From Scylla paramamosain (lineage: Eukaryota; Arthropoda; Malacostraca; Decapoda; Portunidae), in the NCBI RefSeq assembly GCF_035594125.1, contig NC_087181.1:14629000-14692999 (forward strand): a stretch of DNA of 64,000 bases, given 5' to 3'. Positions 13,086 to 28,121 of this stretch are shown here, piece by piece. A model generated the notes under the pieces. That model searched no databases. It worked only from the letters and a program-made list of their open reading frames with translations, and was not told the origin of the DNA. Numbering within the stretch: the first letter of the stretch is position 1; each line of letters begins with the position of its first letter. The position numbers and the translations under genes were made by a program.

Positions 13086-13364
13086 TACTTAAGCTAGTGG
13101 AGTTTCGTGACCTTGACTCCCGCCACTTGTAGTTGCACGGGTGGGAGATAGATGGCGTGTGTGGCTCAAAATGCACATCGTCACAGACCGCCCGTAAACC
13201 TCAACAATGATTTATAACTTAGTGCTTTCTTAGAATGTATTTTGATGGATTTGTGTGTGTGTGTGTGTTTAATGTTCTGAATGTTTTTGGGGTGTTTAAG
13301 AACTGCTTTCACTGGCTACTCAAACAATAAGCCTGGTTCTCATGTTTTATCCTTTTTTTTTCAG

Positions 13365-13775
13365 ATTGATGATGCAGAATTCTCGTTTTATTATCACAAC
13401 AATCATGAAGACACCTTTGAAAAAACCGTATCTTTTATTTGTATTTAAAAAAAATAATCAGGATAGACGCTGAAATTGATGAGAATACAGGTGCTTGTCT
13501 CTTGGTGATGTAAAATTCTTGTTACCTTTCCTCTTCAGTCACGAAAACATCTTTGAAAAACAGTATCTTCTATCAGTATATGGAAATTAATCACAATAGA
13601 CGCTGAAATAAAAGAAAATGCAGTGTTTTGTCACTTGGTGGTATATTTTTTTTGTTATATTACCTCTGGAATCAAGAAAAACCTTTGCAAAAAATGTAAC
13701 TTCCATTAGTATATGAAAATTGGTCGGTGCTGGTGCTGAAACTAATGCAAATCCAGGCTCTTGTCACCAGCCCGT
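13365..13775. repeat. ~130 bp tandem repeat, three units
   Basis: acctttgaaaaa recurs near 13423, 13550 and 13681, each followed by gtatcttc-like, ataatca and tagacgctgaaat segments and the cttgtctcttggtg motif. Confidence 0.65.
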
Positions 13776-13949
13776 GCTTCCTACAGACAAACGGACGCCT
13801 TGTAGTGTCATACGTGTGGGGCAGAATCATAAAGGCATTGCTACTGTCAGTACCTTCTTTTGACGCGTTTCCTGCCAACTGGGCCAGGTACTCTCCCCTC
13901 TCCCCCTCTCCCCCTTCTCATTGCCCCTCTCCGGCCACCCCTCCCCATC

Positions 13950-14045
13950 CTCCCGTCTCGTCTACACGCTACAGCTGTTCCATAGATAACTGTGTAGGGT
14001 AGGTCAGGGTGGACCTACTGCAGTTGCCAAATCTACACTACAGTG
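13950..14045 (+). repeat. Local direct repeat, copy B
   Basis: Partner of the copy at 12165-12262; see that entry for the matching segments. It precedes a short self-complementary stretch (aaatctacactacagtgtagattt at 14029-14052), a near-perfect palindrome. Confidence 0.5.
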
Positions 14046-14678
14046 TAGATTTGGCAGTTTTTTTTTATGTGTGTTTGTGTTGCCCAGAAATATTCACGAG
14101 TACTGTGCAGAGTAGCCGTGAAATAAGTAACATGATAAGTTTTTGGTGTGGTAAGGCTAGAGTAACATGTGCGCAAGTGTCTGGCAGTTGGCGAAGTAGA
14201 GGACAGTCGCCACTTGGTCACATGGTCGTCCCTATGACCCCGCTTCCCTCGTATCGCGTGCTATCTGTCCTCTGCTCACATCATCGCGTCAATTAAGAAA
14301 GCTATCAGTAGTGTGATAAAGTCCAGTTCTGTGTAGATTACTTGTACATGTCAAGATTACGTAATAAAAAAATTAAAAGCGAGTATTATTGCAGCGTTTT
14401 GGTGTCAATGATACGAAGCATGTAAAAAAGTGGATAAATAATTTTTCCTTGCAAGATTACTGTTATTTAAAAAGCATCACGTATAAACATTTGGAGTTTC
14501 ACATATATTAATCATTTTTATATTATTATTACTTTCCTGCAGCCATAAGGGATGGATTTTAAAGTCTATAATTAATATCAAATAATAACCGTATGAGCTA
14601 AAGTGGTTTGGCTTTCATAATACACGACAAAGACCTATTAATAAAGAAACGTTGACACTTGAGCGTGAGTGACACACT

Positions 14679-14680
<2 letters not shown>

Positions 14681-14747
<67 letters not shown>

Positions 14748-14789
14748 AGGTGTGTTGCTTGGCGATCGTTAATCTTGCCTCAGTCATTG

Positions 14790-14831
<42 letters not shown>

Positions 14832-14898
14832 TGTGACTGCTTCCTCTCTCAATTTCAGTGAATCCTTACAATGCAGTACTCCTATGACAGTAAATGCT

Positions 14899-14951
<53 letters not shown>

Positions 14952-14952
14952 G
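14681..14952. repeat. (GA)n, (GA)n and (GT)n arrays
   Basis: (GA)n at 14681-14745 and 14793-14828; (GT)n at 14900-14952. Confidence 0.95.
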
Positions 14953-15049
14953 GGTGGTGAGGGGAGGGGAAGGGGCAGGGGGATTATAGTACAATCATGT
15001 GACTCCCTCTACTGCCAACCAGGCCAAACCCCCCATTGCCATCCCCCTT

Positions 15050-15064
15050 CCATCATCCCCCCCC

Positions 15065-15158
<94 letters not shown>

Positions 15159-15780
15159 CCCCCTCTCCTCTCCTGTCCTCTCCACTCCTCCTCTCTTCAC
15201 TTCTCTTCACTTCTCTTCTCTTCTCTTCTCTTCTCTTCTCCACTACCCTTCCTTCTTCTCTTGTCTCTCCTTTCCTTCCCATCTCTCCTCTCCTCTCTTC
15301 TCTCCTCTTCTCATTTCTTTTCTCCACTACCCTTCCTCCTCTCTTGCCGCTCCTTCCGTTCCCTTTCCTCCTCCTCTCTCGTCTCCTACCCCCTTTCCTC
15401 TTCTTAACTACCGTTTCATTCCTTCTGGTTTCTCCTTCCCCCATTTTTTTCTCTTCCTATTCACTCCCCTACCTTCCTCTTCTCTCCTCATTCCCTTCTC
15501 TTCCTTATCTTCATCTCTCTCTCCCATTCTCGTCATATTTACTCGTTCCCTTCATTTCTCGTGTTATTTTGTCACATCCTTTCTTCTTCCCTCCTCCTCC
15601 CGTCACCTCATCTCTCCTTTTATCGTTTCAGTCTCTCCTCCTCCTCTTCTAATCTCATTTTCTCAGTTTCTCATCTCGCTCTCCTCCTCCCCTTCCCTCC
15701 CTCTTCGTTTCTCTCTCGTCTAATCGTCTCAGCTCCCTCCTCCCTCATAACTTCTTCCCTTCTCGTCTTCAGTGCGGGTG
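15050..15780. repeat. 730 bp near-continuous polypyrimidine tract
   Basis: (CT)n at 15068-15140 grades into CTTCT/CTCCT sequence that is almost purine-free on plus to about 15780. Long frames read through it on both strands are low-complexity artefacts. Confidence 0.9.
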
Positions 15781-16128
15781 TGAGCGAAGATTAAGGGGGA
15801 AGACAGTGCTAAGTGGGGAAGACTATGCACTTTTTGTTCTTCTTACACGTGTTGTTGTTGTTGTTGTTCTTGTTCTTGTTGCTGATTTTGTTGCTGCGTA
15901 TTTTTTTTTTTTTAAGGAATGATTTAAAACTGGTGCTTGAATAGCTGATAAAAATGATAAATAAATAAATAAATTGATAAAATAACGAATGGCATATCAT
16001 AGTATAATAATGTTTTGCTCGTATTTTTTTTTTTTTATAGAATTGTAACTTATTTTAAAATTTTACAAGCTTAAATTTAATATTATTTTATTATTACATT
16101 CTGTCACTGTGTGTGTGGGGTGGGGAGG

Positions 16129-16132
<4 letters not shown>

Positions 16133-16177
<45 letters not shown>

Positions 16178-16278
16178 TGAAGCAAGTATATAACACCTGC
16201 ATTTCTTTTTCTTTGTGGCTGTGAATTAATGTTTATATGTATTTTGATGTCTACCGTATATAGTCACACCTGCTTCTT

Positions 16279-16334
<56 letters not shown>

Positions 16335-16335
16335 T
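16133..16335. repeat. Two (GT)n microsatellites
   Basis: (GT)n at 16133-16175 and 16281-16335, separated by a T-rich spacer of about 105 bp. Confidence 0.95.
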
Positions 16336-16511
16336 CTCCATATCTATAACACCTGCACCTGTACGTTATATTCCGGAAATAATGTTCCCACACCTGTGAA
16401 CTCATTCCTCTTAGTAACATGTTCACCCCCCCTCCCCCCTCCCCCTCACCTCCCTGACCTGACCTCACGCCTTCATGTACTAGTTCGCACCAGTTCCTTA
16501 CTGCAACACTT

Positions 16512-16514
<3 letters not shown>

Positions 16515-16589
<75 letters not shown>

Positions 16590-16659
16590 ATGGGAAACTG
16601 CAAGAAGCTATCAGTTTTATACACACGTGGCGTATTTCCATCTATCATTCCCAAGAGAG

Positions 16660-16729
<70 letters not shown>

Positions 16730-16795
16730 ATAAGAAAACAAGGAAAGCTGCAAGAAGCCATCCGGTCTACACGTGGCATTCTCTGCGTAAAAAAT

Positions 16796-16883
<88 letters not shown>

Positions 16884-17047
16884 CACACGCACATAGAATA
16901 TTAATGTACTTACTCTCTATGCAGTTAATGGTGCCTTTCACAATTAAACCATTGTAATGTAAACTTAACATCTAAACATCACAATATTTACTTTTACTAG
17001 CTTGAGGAGAGACCAGAGCAGAGAGAGAGAGAGAGAGAGAGAGAGAT

Positions 17048-17086
<39 letters not shown>

Positions 17087-17090
17087 TAAA
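16515..17090. repeat. Alternating (GA)n arrays and interspersed-repeat fragments
   Basis: (GA)n at 16515-16588, 16652-16728, 16799-16880 and 17020-17083. Between the first three lie two short copies of the decapod repeat head (actgcaagaagctatcag; gctgcaagaagccatccggt, ctacacgtggc). Confidence 0.9.
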
Positions 17091-17290
17091 TAAGCTGCGT
17101 TCTGTAAGACTCGTAAACCTCGCCACTGTCACACTAATCCCTGCAACCTTGAATGGTGTCTCTTAGAGCATTCAACTTTCTTCCCCTGTAATTTTTGTTT
17201 CCTTCCAGTTTTCCTTATATTTTTTTTCCTCTTTTCTTACTTTAATTGTTGTTTTTAGCTAATATATTGTTTACTGTCAGCTTTTTCTTT

Positions 17291-17292
<2 letters not shown>

Positions 17293-17371
<79 letters not shown>

Positions 17372-17437
17372 ATATAAACAAGTAGACAAATAAGACTAGA
17401 AATTAAAGACGAAGGCATGTGATGACGGGTTTGCTTA

Positions 17438-17495
<58 letters not shown>

Positions 17496-17715
17496 GTCCT
17501 TGACAGGGGGAAGGGAGAAGGTGACTTTTCATCGTTCCTTCCCTTACAATCTTTACAATCTTACCTTTCCGCCATGACCCTCTCACTGTCCTTCCATCAC
17601 GCCCTCCTCCTCCTCCTCCTCCTCCTCCTCCTCCTCCTCCTCCTCCTCCTCCTCCTCCTCCTCCTCCTCCTGCCGCTATGCTGACGTCATGTGCTGCACG
17701 TGTCCACATTGTATG

Positions 17716-17784
<69 letters not shown>

Positions 17785-17870
17785 GAAAAATACGTATTAT
17801 TCTATTGTATGTTTCCTGTATCATGGAATTGCTGATAGACAGACAGATAGATAGATAGATAGATAGTAGC

Positions 17871-17911
<41 letters not shown>

Positions 17912-17998
17912 GTGGTGGTGGTAGAAGCAGCAAGCAACAGTAGTAGTAATAGTAATGTATTGATGAAACTTTATTGGTTTTAGGATTTACGAGGTCTA

Positions 17999-18056
<58 letters not shown>
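17293..18056. repeat. Microsatellite cluster: GA, GT, CTC, GT, GATA/GTA, GT
   Basis: (GA)n 17293-17371, (GT)n 17440-17493, (CTC)22 17606-17671, (GT)n 17718-17783, GATA and GTA 17837-17911, (GT)n 18001-18056. No unique sequence longer than about 110 bp lies between them. Confidence 0.95.
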
Positions 18057-18058
<2 letters not shown>

Positions 18059-18164
18059 CAAGCCAAGGGAACAGAAGGGAGGGAAGCAAGCAACGAAGCA
18101 TAAATAAGAGGCCAGTTGTTTACTCTTAAAAATGGTCGTCCTTCTGACAACATCTTAACCCAAT

Positions 18165-18365
18165 CATCTCTCTCTCTTCTACGCCGCACCTGCACTACTT
18201 TCAAGAGGCTCTCGTCGAAGTCAGTGATTTTTAAGAGTGTTTTGTACGTTTCTAGTGACAGATACTCTAGATTTCTACATATTTAGAGGTAAAACACACT
18301 TGAGAACACGGCTTATCATCTCTATGGCGTTAGTCGTGCTGAGACACCAGTGTTTTTTAATATAG
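18165..18365. mobile_element. GGCCC-terminus MITE, degraded copy
   Basis: tacgccgcacctgcactact matches the start of the 50.5 kb copy (gcgccgcacctccactattt). tttttaagagtgttttgtac, tctagtgacaga and tatcatctctatggcgttag follow in family order. Confidence 0.45.
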
Positions 18366-18539
18366 GTGTAAAATACATTGCATATCTTATCCTTTTCTCT
18401 TGTATCGATTTATCTATCTTTCATTTACTGAATTAGCTCCACGTGTTACCGGATTTTATAATTGTTTGTATATTTAGAACATGGTAAGTCCGGCTCTTGA
18501 ATACCCCAGTAAATGCCCAGATAATCAAAGGGCTGATAA

Positions 18540-19010
18540 ATTAAGGTCAGGAAAAGAGGAAAGGTTAAGGGGAAAGGAAGATAAGGAAAAGAGGACAAGG
18601 AAAAGAAGGAAGGTAAAGAAAAAATGAAAGCAAGGAAAAATAAAGATGAGGAAAAGAGGTAAGGGAAAAATATAGGAAAAGAAACATAATGACAAGAAAA
18701 AAATAAAGGAAAATGAAGTTGAGGAAAAGACGGAAGTAAAGAAAAATGAAGATGAAAAAAAAAGTATAGGAAGCCCAGGAAAAGAACCATTTATACCTCC
18801 GCTGGAAAAAGGAATGAAAAGAGGAAAAGAGAAGTTGAAAGTTAAGGAAATGGTAATTAGAAAGAAGAATATAAAGAAAAAAAAGGGAAAAGGAAAATAA
18901 TAAAAGAAAAGAATTCATTTGTGCCTCCCCTGAAGAAATCGAAGACTTAAAAAGAAACAAGAGGAAAGAGAGGGTAAAGAAAATATAAATGCTAAGAAAA
19001 CACCTTGAAA
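18540..19010. repeat. GGAAAAG-type purine-rich degenerate repeat
   Basis: gaggaaaagagg and aaggaaaa variants over 470 bp with very few pyrimidines on plus; followed to 19490 by the opposite, T-rich bias. Minus-strand open frames here are artefacts. Confidence 0.6.
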
Positions 19011-19499
19011 ATCTAAAAGGAAGAAGGAAACTGGCAAGTCACATTTTACCTTGACTATAATTTGTATGTAACTGTATACACACTCTACTGTTACTGTTTG
19101 TGTGACTTTTTTCTTTTTTTTTTATTTGATTGAATGTTTATTTTTTTTATTATTGTTCCCTAAATTGTGTATGATTTTCTTTAAACATCCTTTTATTGTG
19201 TCTTTTTTTTTAATATATTTTCATCATTTTTCTTTATTGACGTAATCGTTTTAGTTTGTGGTGTGTGTTTTCTTTATTTTCTTCCATATTTTCAAGTTGG
19301 CCTTATTGTTTATTCGTTATTTTCTTTTTTTTTCTTTTTTTTATTATTTGTTTCTGTTCAGCTATTTTATTTTTTTTTTAAGTTTGCATTATTTATTTCT
19401 GTTCTGTAATCTTCCTTTTATTCTCTTAATTTCTTTTCCTTTTTTTTTTTAGTTGGCATTGTTTACTTATATTTTTCTTGTTTTTTTTTTTTAAGCTGG

Positions 19500-19646
<147 letters not shown>

Positions 19647-19818
19647 ACACCTGTACCTGTATTTGACACCCAGACCACAGGTGTCAATATTACTCTAGAT
19701 GAAGGTTCATGATTCCGTACATTGCCTTGTATTGTCTGGAGGCGTGACGGTATGCAGTGCTCGGGGTGGCTCGATGTTGCGTGTGGGTGTGGTTGGCTGG
19801 CGGTCTGCTGCTGCTAAA

Positions 19819-20600
19819 CTGTATAAGAACATACAATAAAGGAAGATGCGTGATACCAACTAGCCTACACATGACAGTCCCTGTTTAAAACGTACTTACC
19901 TATATTCACCTGTCATTTTTATATATAAATGTATGAGTCCTATTTTGGAAGCCCTTGTTGTCTTTGCATTAACAACCTGATTACTGGGTGTGTTCCAGTC
20001 ATCTACCACTTCATTTGATGGCCAGTTTCTCCCTGTGTCTTTTTGAATTATAACGTTATCATACTTGCACCCGTTACTTCTGCTCCTATCCTGATTACTG
20101 AGTCTGTTTCAGTCTTCTACCACTCTCAGAACCAGTTTCTTCCTATCTCTTTGAAATCCAACTTATCTGATTTCAACTCGTTATTTCTGGCCTTGATCAG
20201 TAACTCTAAGGGTCTTGTCTACATCAACAGTCTGAGTACTGAGTCAGTTTCAGTAATCTGCCACACTATTTGAGAACCAGTTTTATCTCTTTGAAACTTA
20301 ACTCTATAAAACTTAAAATATTCCTGGCTATATTGTGATTACCGAGTTTGTTTCAGTTATCTACCACTCTATTTGGGAACCAGTTTCTTCATATTTTCGT
20401 TTTAAAATCTAACTTTATCCAACATGAACCCTTTAAATCTGCTGCTATTCTGATTACTGAGTCAATTCCAGTCATCTACCGCTATTTAAGAACCAGACTT
20501 CCTATCTTCCTAGAATCTCACTTTACACAAATCTCTAACTTCAACCTAAAACTTCTGGTCCCATCCTGATTACCAACCCCTAGGGACCCTGTCAATATCA
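19819..20600 (+). repeat. Decapod-type interspersed repeat with internal tandem amplification
   Basis: Begins ataagaacatac, aggaagatgcg, gcctacacatgacagtccct, the head of a family seen several times here. Its internal segment (gattactgagtctgtttcag, accagtttcttcctatctct, ttgaaatc) is repeated about five times at 105-137 bp spacing, starting near 19978, 20092, 20230, 20338 and 20452. No coding sequence. Confidence 0.6.
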
Positions 20601-21221
20601 CCCTTGTATCTCGTGTGTTAGTGGCAGTGGCGGGGCTCTGTGGTGAAGGGTGGGGCTGCCTGCTGGCGTCTCCTTGCTATCTCTGCGCCGCTTTGTTCAT
20701 CATGACGCTGCACTGTTGCCTTTCACCCGCCACATCCTGCTCTGCTCCACATGCACGGCTGCGTCTAAAAATATGCGCAAAAATGATGTGTAGGTCGTAG
20801 CGCAAAAGATTGTGATGGAGAAGCGAGAGAAGGACGGAAAGGTTGTGATAGAGAGACAGGAAAGAAAAGAGAGTGATGGAGAAACAAGAGAGAGAAAGAA
20901 GTAATGTAATAGAGAGACAGAAGAGGAAGAGAAAGGTGTGACAGAGAGACACGAGAGGAAAGGAAAGGTGTGATGGATAAACGAGAGGGAAAGAAAGGGT
21001 GTGACTTAACTTAATCTGACCGGAGAAGAAAAGAAAGTGTTTACTATTGCGGTGTTTTATGAGTGAGTGTTTGGACGCTGTTCAGTCAACTCAGTCGGGT
21101 AATCTGTCCTGTATGTTGTTGATCTGTTTGGAGAATGTGTATGTGTGTGTGTGGGGGGGGGAAGGGGGACTGTATAAAAAGCAATATTTGTGTACAGCGG
21201 TGAAATGATACGCACTGGTTA

Positions 21222-21797
<576 letters not shown>

Positions 21798-21824
21798 AGA
21801 AACACAAAAAACAAAATTCAGTAT

Positions 21825-22925
<1,101 letters not shown>

Positions 22926-23679
22926 GATGTTTTTACGTAGCTATACTGGTGCTATTAATGATTATTTTTTAGTAGGATATTCAGACAAAATAAGTTGTTC
23001 AAAATATACATCGATTAAGAGTTAAATACTATATTCTATTATTAAATCTTAAGGCATTTCACGATCATAGAATAACTCTTACCCGAAACATAATTTGCCA
23101 GCAGTGTGAACTCAGAATAACTAACATTTGTAATGGCAACACTAGCACTTGTCGTGCTGTACAGGGATTTCAGTTTAAGACTCGAGTAATGGACTGATCA
23201 GTGATTTCTCAGGTGAATCTAAATGAAGGTGACAATGAGTTCTGAATGCAGTGACAACTTTTTTTTCCCCCTTATTTTACGCTTGATCGAGCCTGGCAAA
23301 GCGTACAAAAATTATGGAAAAAAAAAACCCGCTAAAGTGCTAAAATAATATGAAAAAGTGAAGTTGACAATTCAAAAGAAGAAAGAAAAATGTTAGAGGA
23401 AGAAAATTTGCAAGAGAAGTCAAGATAGTTTGCCATGCATTGAGAAAAGAGAGGGGAAAGAAAACGAACTGCCTAGTTACAAAGTGGAAGCAGACGTGAC
23501 CGCACCCTAATGGCGGGAAATCGTACGCCAAAAGTGCCTCGTATATTCAGATGATTTAAATTTTTGATGTCCATAGTGGTCCTGCTGATATCTGCGACCA
23601 GTTTAGCATCAGGCAAGATTTATTGATAAAGTAGCTGAAAATATCTGAAATATAACAGTACAGCGGATTGGCAAAAGCT

Positions 23680-23688
23680 AGTAGTAGT

Positions 23689-23723
<35 letters not shown>

Positions 23724-23800
23724 ATAGTAGTAGTAGTAATAGCTAAAAAACTTCAGTTCTTACCAATACTACTACTCATACGCAAACATGCAATTGGATT

Positions 23801-23877
<77 letters not shown>

Positions 23878-24262
23878 AACGCACACTCAAACAAGCAATC
23901 CGACGCACCACCAAGTAACAGCGGTATCTTATCTCAGGGCCAGTCACCGGTAGTCCTCCAGCTTTTCGATAGCCACTTTGCCACCCTCCACCACCTCCCT
24001 CCTGCCTTACGACCCTCTCACTCTTGTTGCACACTCACAGTGATGGCGCAGATTTCCCAGGCTATGTAGGTTTTGTATTCCCGACTTTTCTATTGCTTCG
24101 TGTTGGTGATGGTGCAGTAATTGTAATATTTTTTTAGTTAAGTGTAAAAATGTATGTATTTTTGGGGTTTTAGTGATCTTGACTTGTATGGGAAGTTAAT
24201 TTATAGATGTGTGTTGTCGTGAGGGTGGTGGTAGTTAGTAGTAGTAGTAGTAGTAGTAGTAG
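23680..24262. repeat. (AGT)n, (CA)n, (AGT)n
   Basis: (AGT)n 23680-23742, (CA)n 23803-23876, (AGT)n and TTG 24235-24280. The sequence between, 23880-24200, has no recognisable gene. Confidence 0.9.
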
Positions 24263-24890
24263 CTGTTGTTGTTGTTGTAATAGTACTGCTTATATAGATT
24301 TTGTTATTCACGCATTCAATCCATTTCTAATTCCCGCTTTTATTTATTTATTTATTTATTTTGTCACTTATTTACTTATCAAAGAGATTAATCCAACAGA
24401 GAAAAAAAATGAAAATTACCTCCTCTTTACCCCTACAAAAAAAAAAAATAAAATAAAAAACGTAAAAAAAAACTTAGCCTACAGGAAAAGGAAAAAAATA
24501 TGAAAGTTAAAAGACAAAAAATTAACCCAATTTCATCCAATAAGCTCGATCAATTCTCAGGAAGGTTGCGTGAGTGTGGCGGTATTGGAAGGTTGCGTGG
24601 AAGGTCTTGGAATCGCGCGTGTCCATCCATTAGGTAGCAAAACGATTCCCGATTCCTGGGAGTGTAATGCTGAGTGGCTGAGTGGTGGATGGTCACGATA
24701 CTGGCTTCTTTATGGGCCAGTTGTGTAATGGTAGTCATCATTGTTGCTATTATCATTATCGTTATCGTCTTTTCTTTTCTTTTCTTTTCTTTCTTATCGT
24801 CGTTTTTTTTTTCATTTGTTGTTGTTGTTGTTGTTGTTCTGGTTGTTCTTCTTTTCTGTCTGTGTGTGTGGGGGAGAAGAAGGTATGTTG

Positions 24891-25680
<790 letters not shown>

Positions 25681-25792
25681 CTTCCAGGAAATCATTTAAC
25701 CCAATCAATGATAATAAAACATTAGCATACTTAAAGAATAATAAACGTAAGTGATCTGTTTATTCGTGAATCACCAAATCCGTGGTAGTTAT

Positions 25793-25795
<3 letters not shown>

Positions 25796-25850
<55 letters not shown>

Positions 25851-25940
25851 AAGAAACAACGAAACTTGGCTCAGATCCGAGTGCCGCGCATATTTCACGC
25901 CCTTGAAAGTTGTGAAACACGTGACGAGCAGTTGACAGCC

Positions 25941-25992
<52 letters not shown>

Positions 25993-26047
25993 GTAATTAT
26001 CGAAAAAAAAGCATATTCATCGTGTTTTTATCTTTCTATGCTGGTCT

Positions 26048-26142
<95 letters not shown>

Positions 26143-26229
26143 CGATCGCCGTCAAATTGCTATATTATTGAACAGTCTCGCGGAGAAATTCATGGTTCGT
26201 GGCATTGATTTTAAACTTCCCTGTAATGC

Positions 26230-26293
<64 letters not shown>

Positions 26294-26774
26294 TTTACCT
26301 TCATTACTGATTGGTGTATTTATACTTACTAGCACGACGACTACTACTATTACTGCTGTTATTATTCCCCTGGTGCTCTTACTACTACTACTACTACCAC
26401 TACTACTACTACTACTAGTTGTTTTGCTGCTGCTTTTCTTCTTCTTTTCTTCTTTTTCCTCCTGTTTCGTATCCTTTATCTTCTTTTATTTTGTTATGTA
26501 AGCAACTCTCTTCTTTTCTTGACAATTTTCTTTCTTCGTATGTTATTTCGTATATATTTTTTTCTTTTTTTTTTTCTTATTTGTATCAACGTTGCTTGAG
26601 TTTATTTTTGTCTTGTCCCCGAATCCTTCTCCTCCTCCTCCCCCTCCCCCCGAAGTTTACCTTGAACAAACCGGTTCCGTTCTCTTCTCACAGGATGCAG
26701 ACTTAAAGTAGTGGTGGTGGTGATGGTAGTGGTGGTAGTGGTGGTGGTGGTGGTGCTTGGAGTGGGTAGGGGAT

Positions 26775-26840
<66 letters not shown>
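25796..26840. repeat. Microsatellite cluster: TC, GT, TC, GT, ACT, GTG, GA
   Basis: (TC)n 25796-25847, (GT)n 25943-25990, (TC)n 26051-26139, (GT)n 26229-26292, ACT 26336-26418, GTG 26708-26758, (GA)n 26778-26839. Confidence 0.95.
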
Positions 26841-27254
26841 GCTATTGTATTCCTATTAACTCCAAATTAGTGTAGCAAAACAAAAAAAATAATAATAATA
26901 AAAATTGATTGAAAAAAGTGAGAGGATGAGAGCGCAAGAGGTAAATAGGGAGTGGGAGAAGGAAAAGTGAGGATGAGAGGAGCCATGATTTAGAGAGGTG
27001 ATTAGTGAGTGCTTGTTAGGTAGGTTAGTGTTATTAACTGCCCAGTGATGGAATAGCCATGTTGTCCAATTATCTCGTTGTTAGGAAGGTTGTATTGGTG
27101 GTGTTAAGCGGCTGAGTACCCTTATCCAGTTTTCTCTTTGGTTAGATTATATTAGCTTAGTGTATTAGATTACGTGACGTTTGGCTGGTTACATTAGTGA
27201 AGTAATTAAAAAAAAGTTAGGTGTGTTTAGGTTACGTTAGCTTTTAAATGCGTT

Positions 27255-27660
27255 ACATTACCTCATCTAACCTAACCTAACAACTGACCTAAACTAATAT
27301 TTTTATCTAATTTTTTTTTTTCATAACTAACGTGTACTTATAAAACTAACATAAACTGAGCTAACGTAACCTAATGTGCTTTTTTATTTAATCTAACCTG
27401 ACGCGCCCTTATCAAAATTAAACTGAGCTAACCGAATACTTAACCTAACCTAACCTAACCTAACCGAATACTTAACCTAACCTAACCTAACCTAACCTAA
27501 CCTAACCTAACCTAATCTAATCGAACGAGTACTTACAAAAACCAAACATCCATTCACCTTAACCTAACCTGACAACCTAACGTGTCTTTACCAAACCTAA
27601 CCCAACCTCACCTAACATTAACTCACCTTGTTTAACCTAACCTAACGTGTCTACCAAAAC
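27255..27660 (-). repeat. Interstitial arthropod telomeric repeat block (TTAGG/CCTAA)
   Basis: CCTAA pentamers in two uninterrupted runs (about 27442-27463 and 27475-27515), inside 400 bp of degenerate CCTAA/CTAAC variants. TTAGG is the canonical telomere unit of most arthropods. The cytosine strand is on plus. Single genes and repeats lie on both sides, so this is interstitial, not a chromosome end in the window. Confidence 0.75.
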
Positions 27661-27959
27661 TATCCCAGCCTTACCTAACATCCATTCATGCACCCCAACA
27701 CACTCATACCTCACACATTCCACTCACACACGGCAAGTCACAGTAATAGGATGCGACCTAAATATAGCAGGTGACGGGAAACTTACGCTCAGACACATGC
27801 CAAGGTTTTCTCCCTCAAGTCTCAGTCAGCCAGCAGGAGTTGCAGAGTGTTGCGCGCGGCGATGCATTGCTGAAGTGAAGCTTGTTTTTTTGTCTCGGAT
27901 CACTTGATTGGTTGATTCATGAGCAGCTACGTTAGTTTGTAAGAGCTTCACCATTCCCT

Positions 27960-27962
<3 letters not shown>

Positions 27963-28005
<43 letters not shown>

Positions 28006-28057
28006 AATGCTAATGATTGTGTGTTCACTTAAGGAAAGATTTTATTTCTGTGAACGT

Positions 28058-28119
<62 letters not shown>
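27963..28119. repeat. (TC)n and (GT)n
   Basis: (TC)n 27963-28002 and (GT)n 28060-28119. 28120-28820 is C/T-rich with cttcactctcagttgactgg repeated loosely three times (28447, 28510, 28590); no gene seen. Confidence 0.9.

Positions 28120-28121
<2 letters not shown>

Noticed and set aside
15009..15723. Long open frames of 149-296 codons on both strands.
   Set aside because: They are read from (TC)n and polypyrimidine sequence with Ser/Leu/Pro or Arg/Glu/Lys only; no domain and no splice structure.
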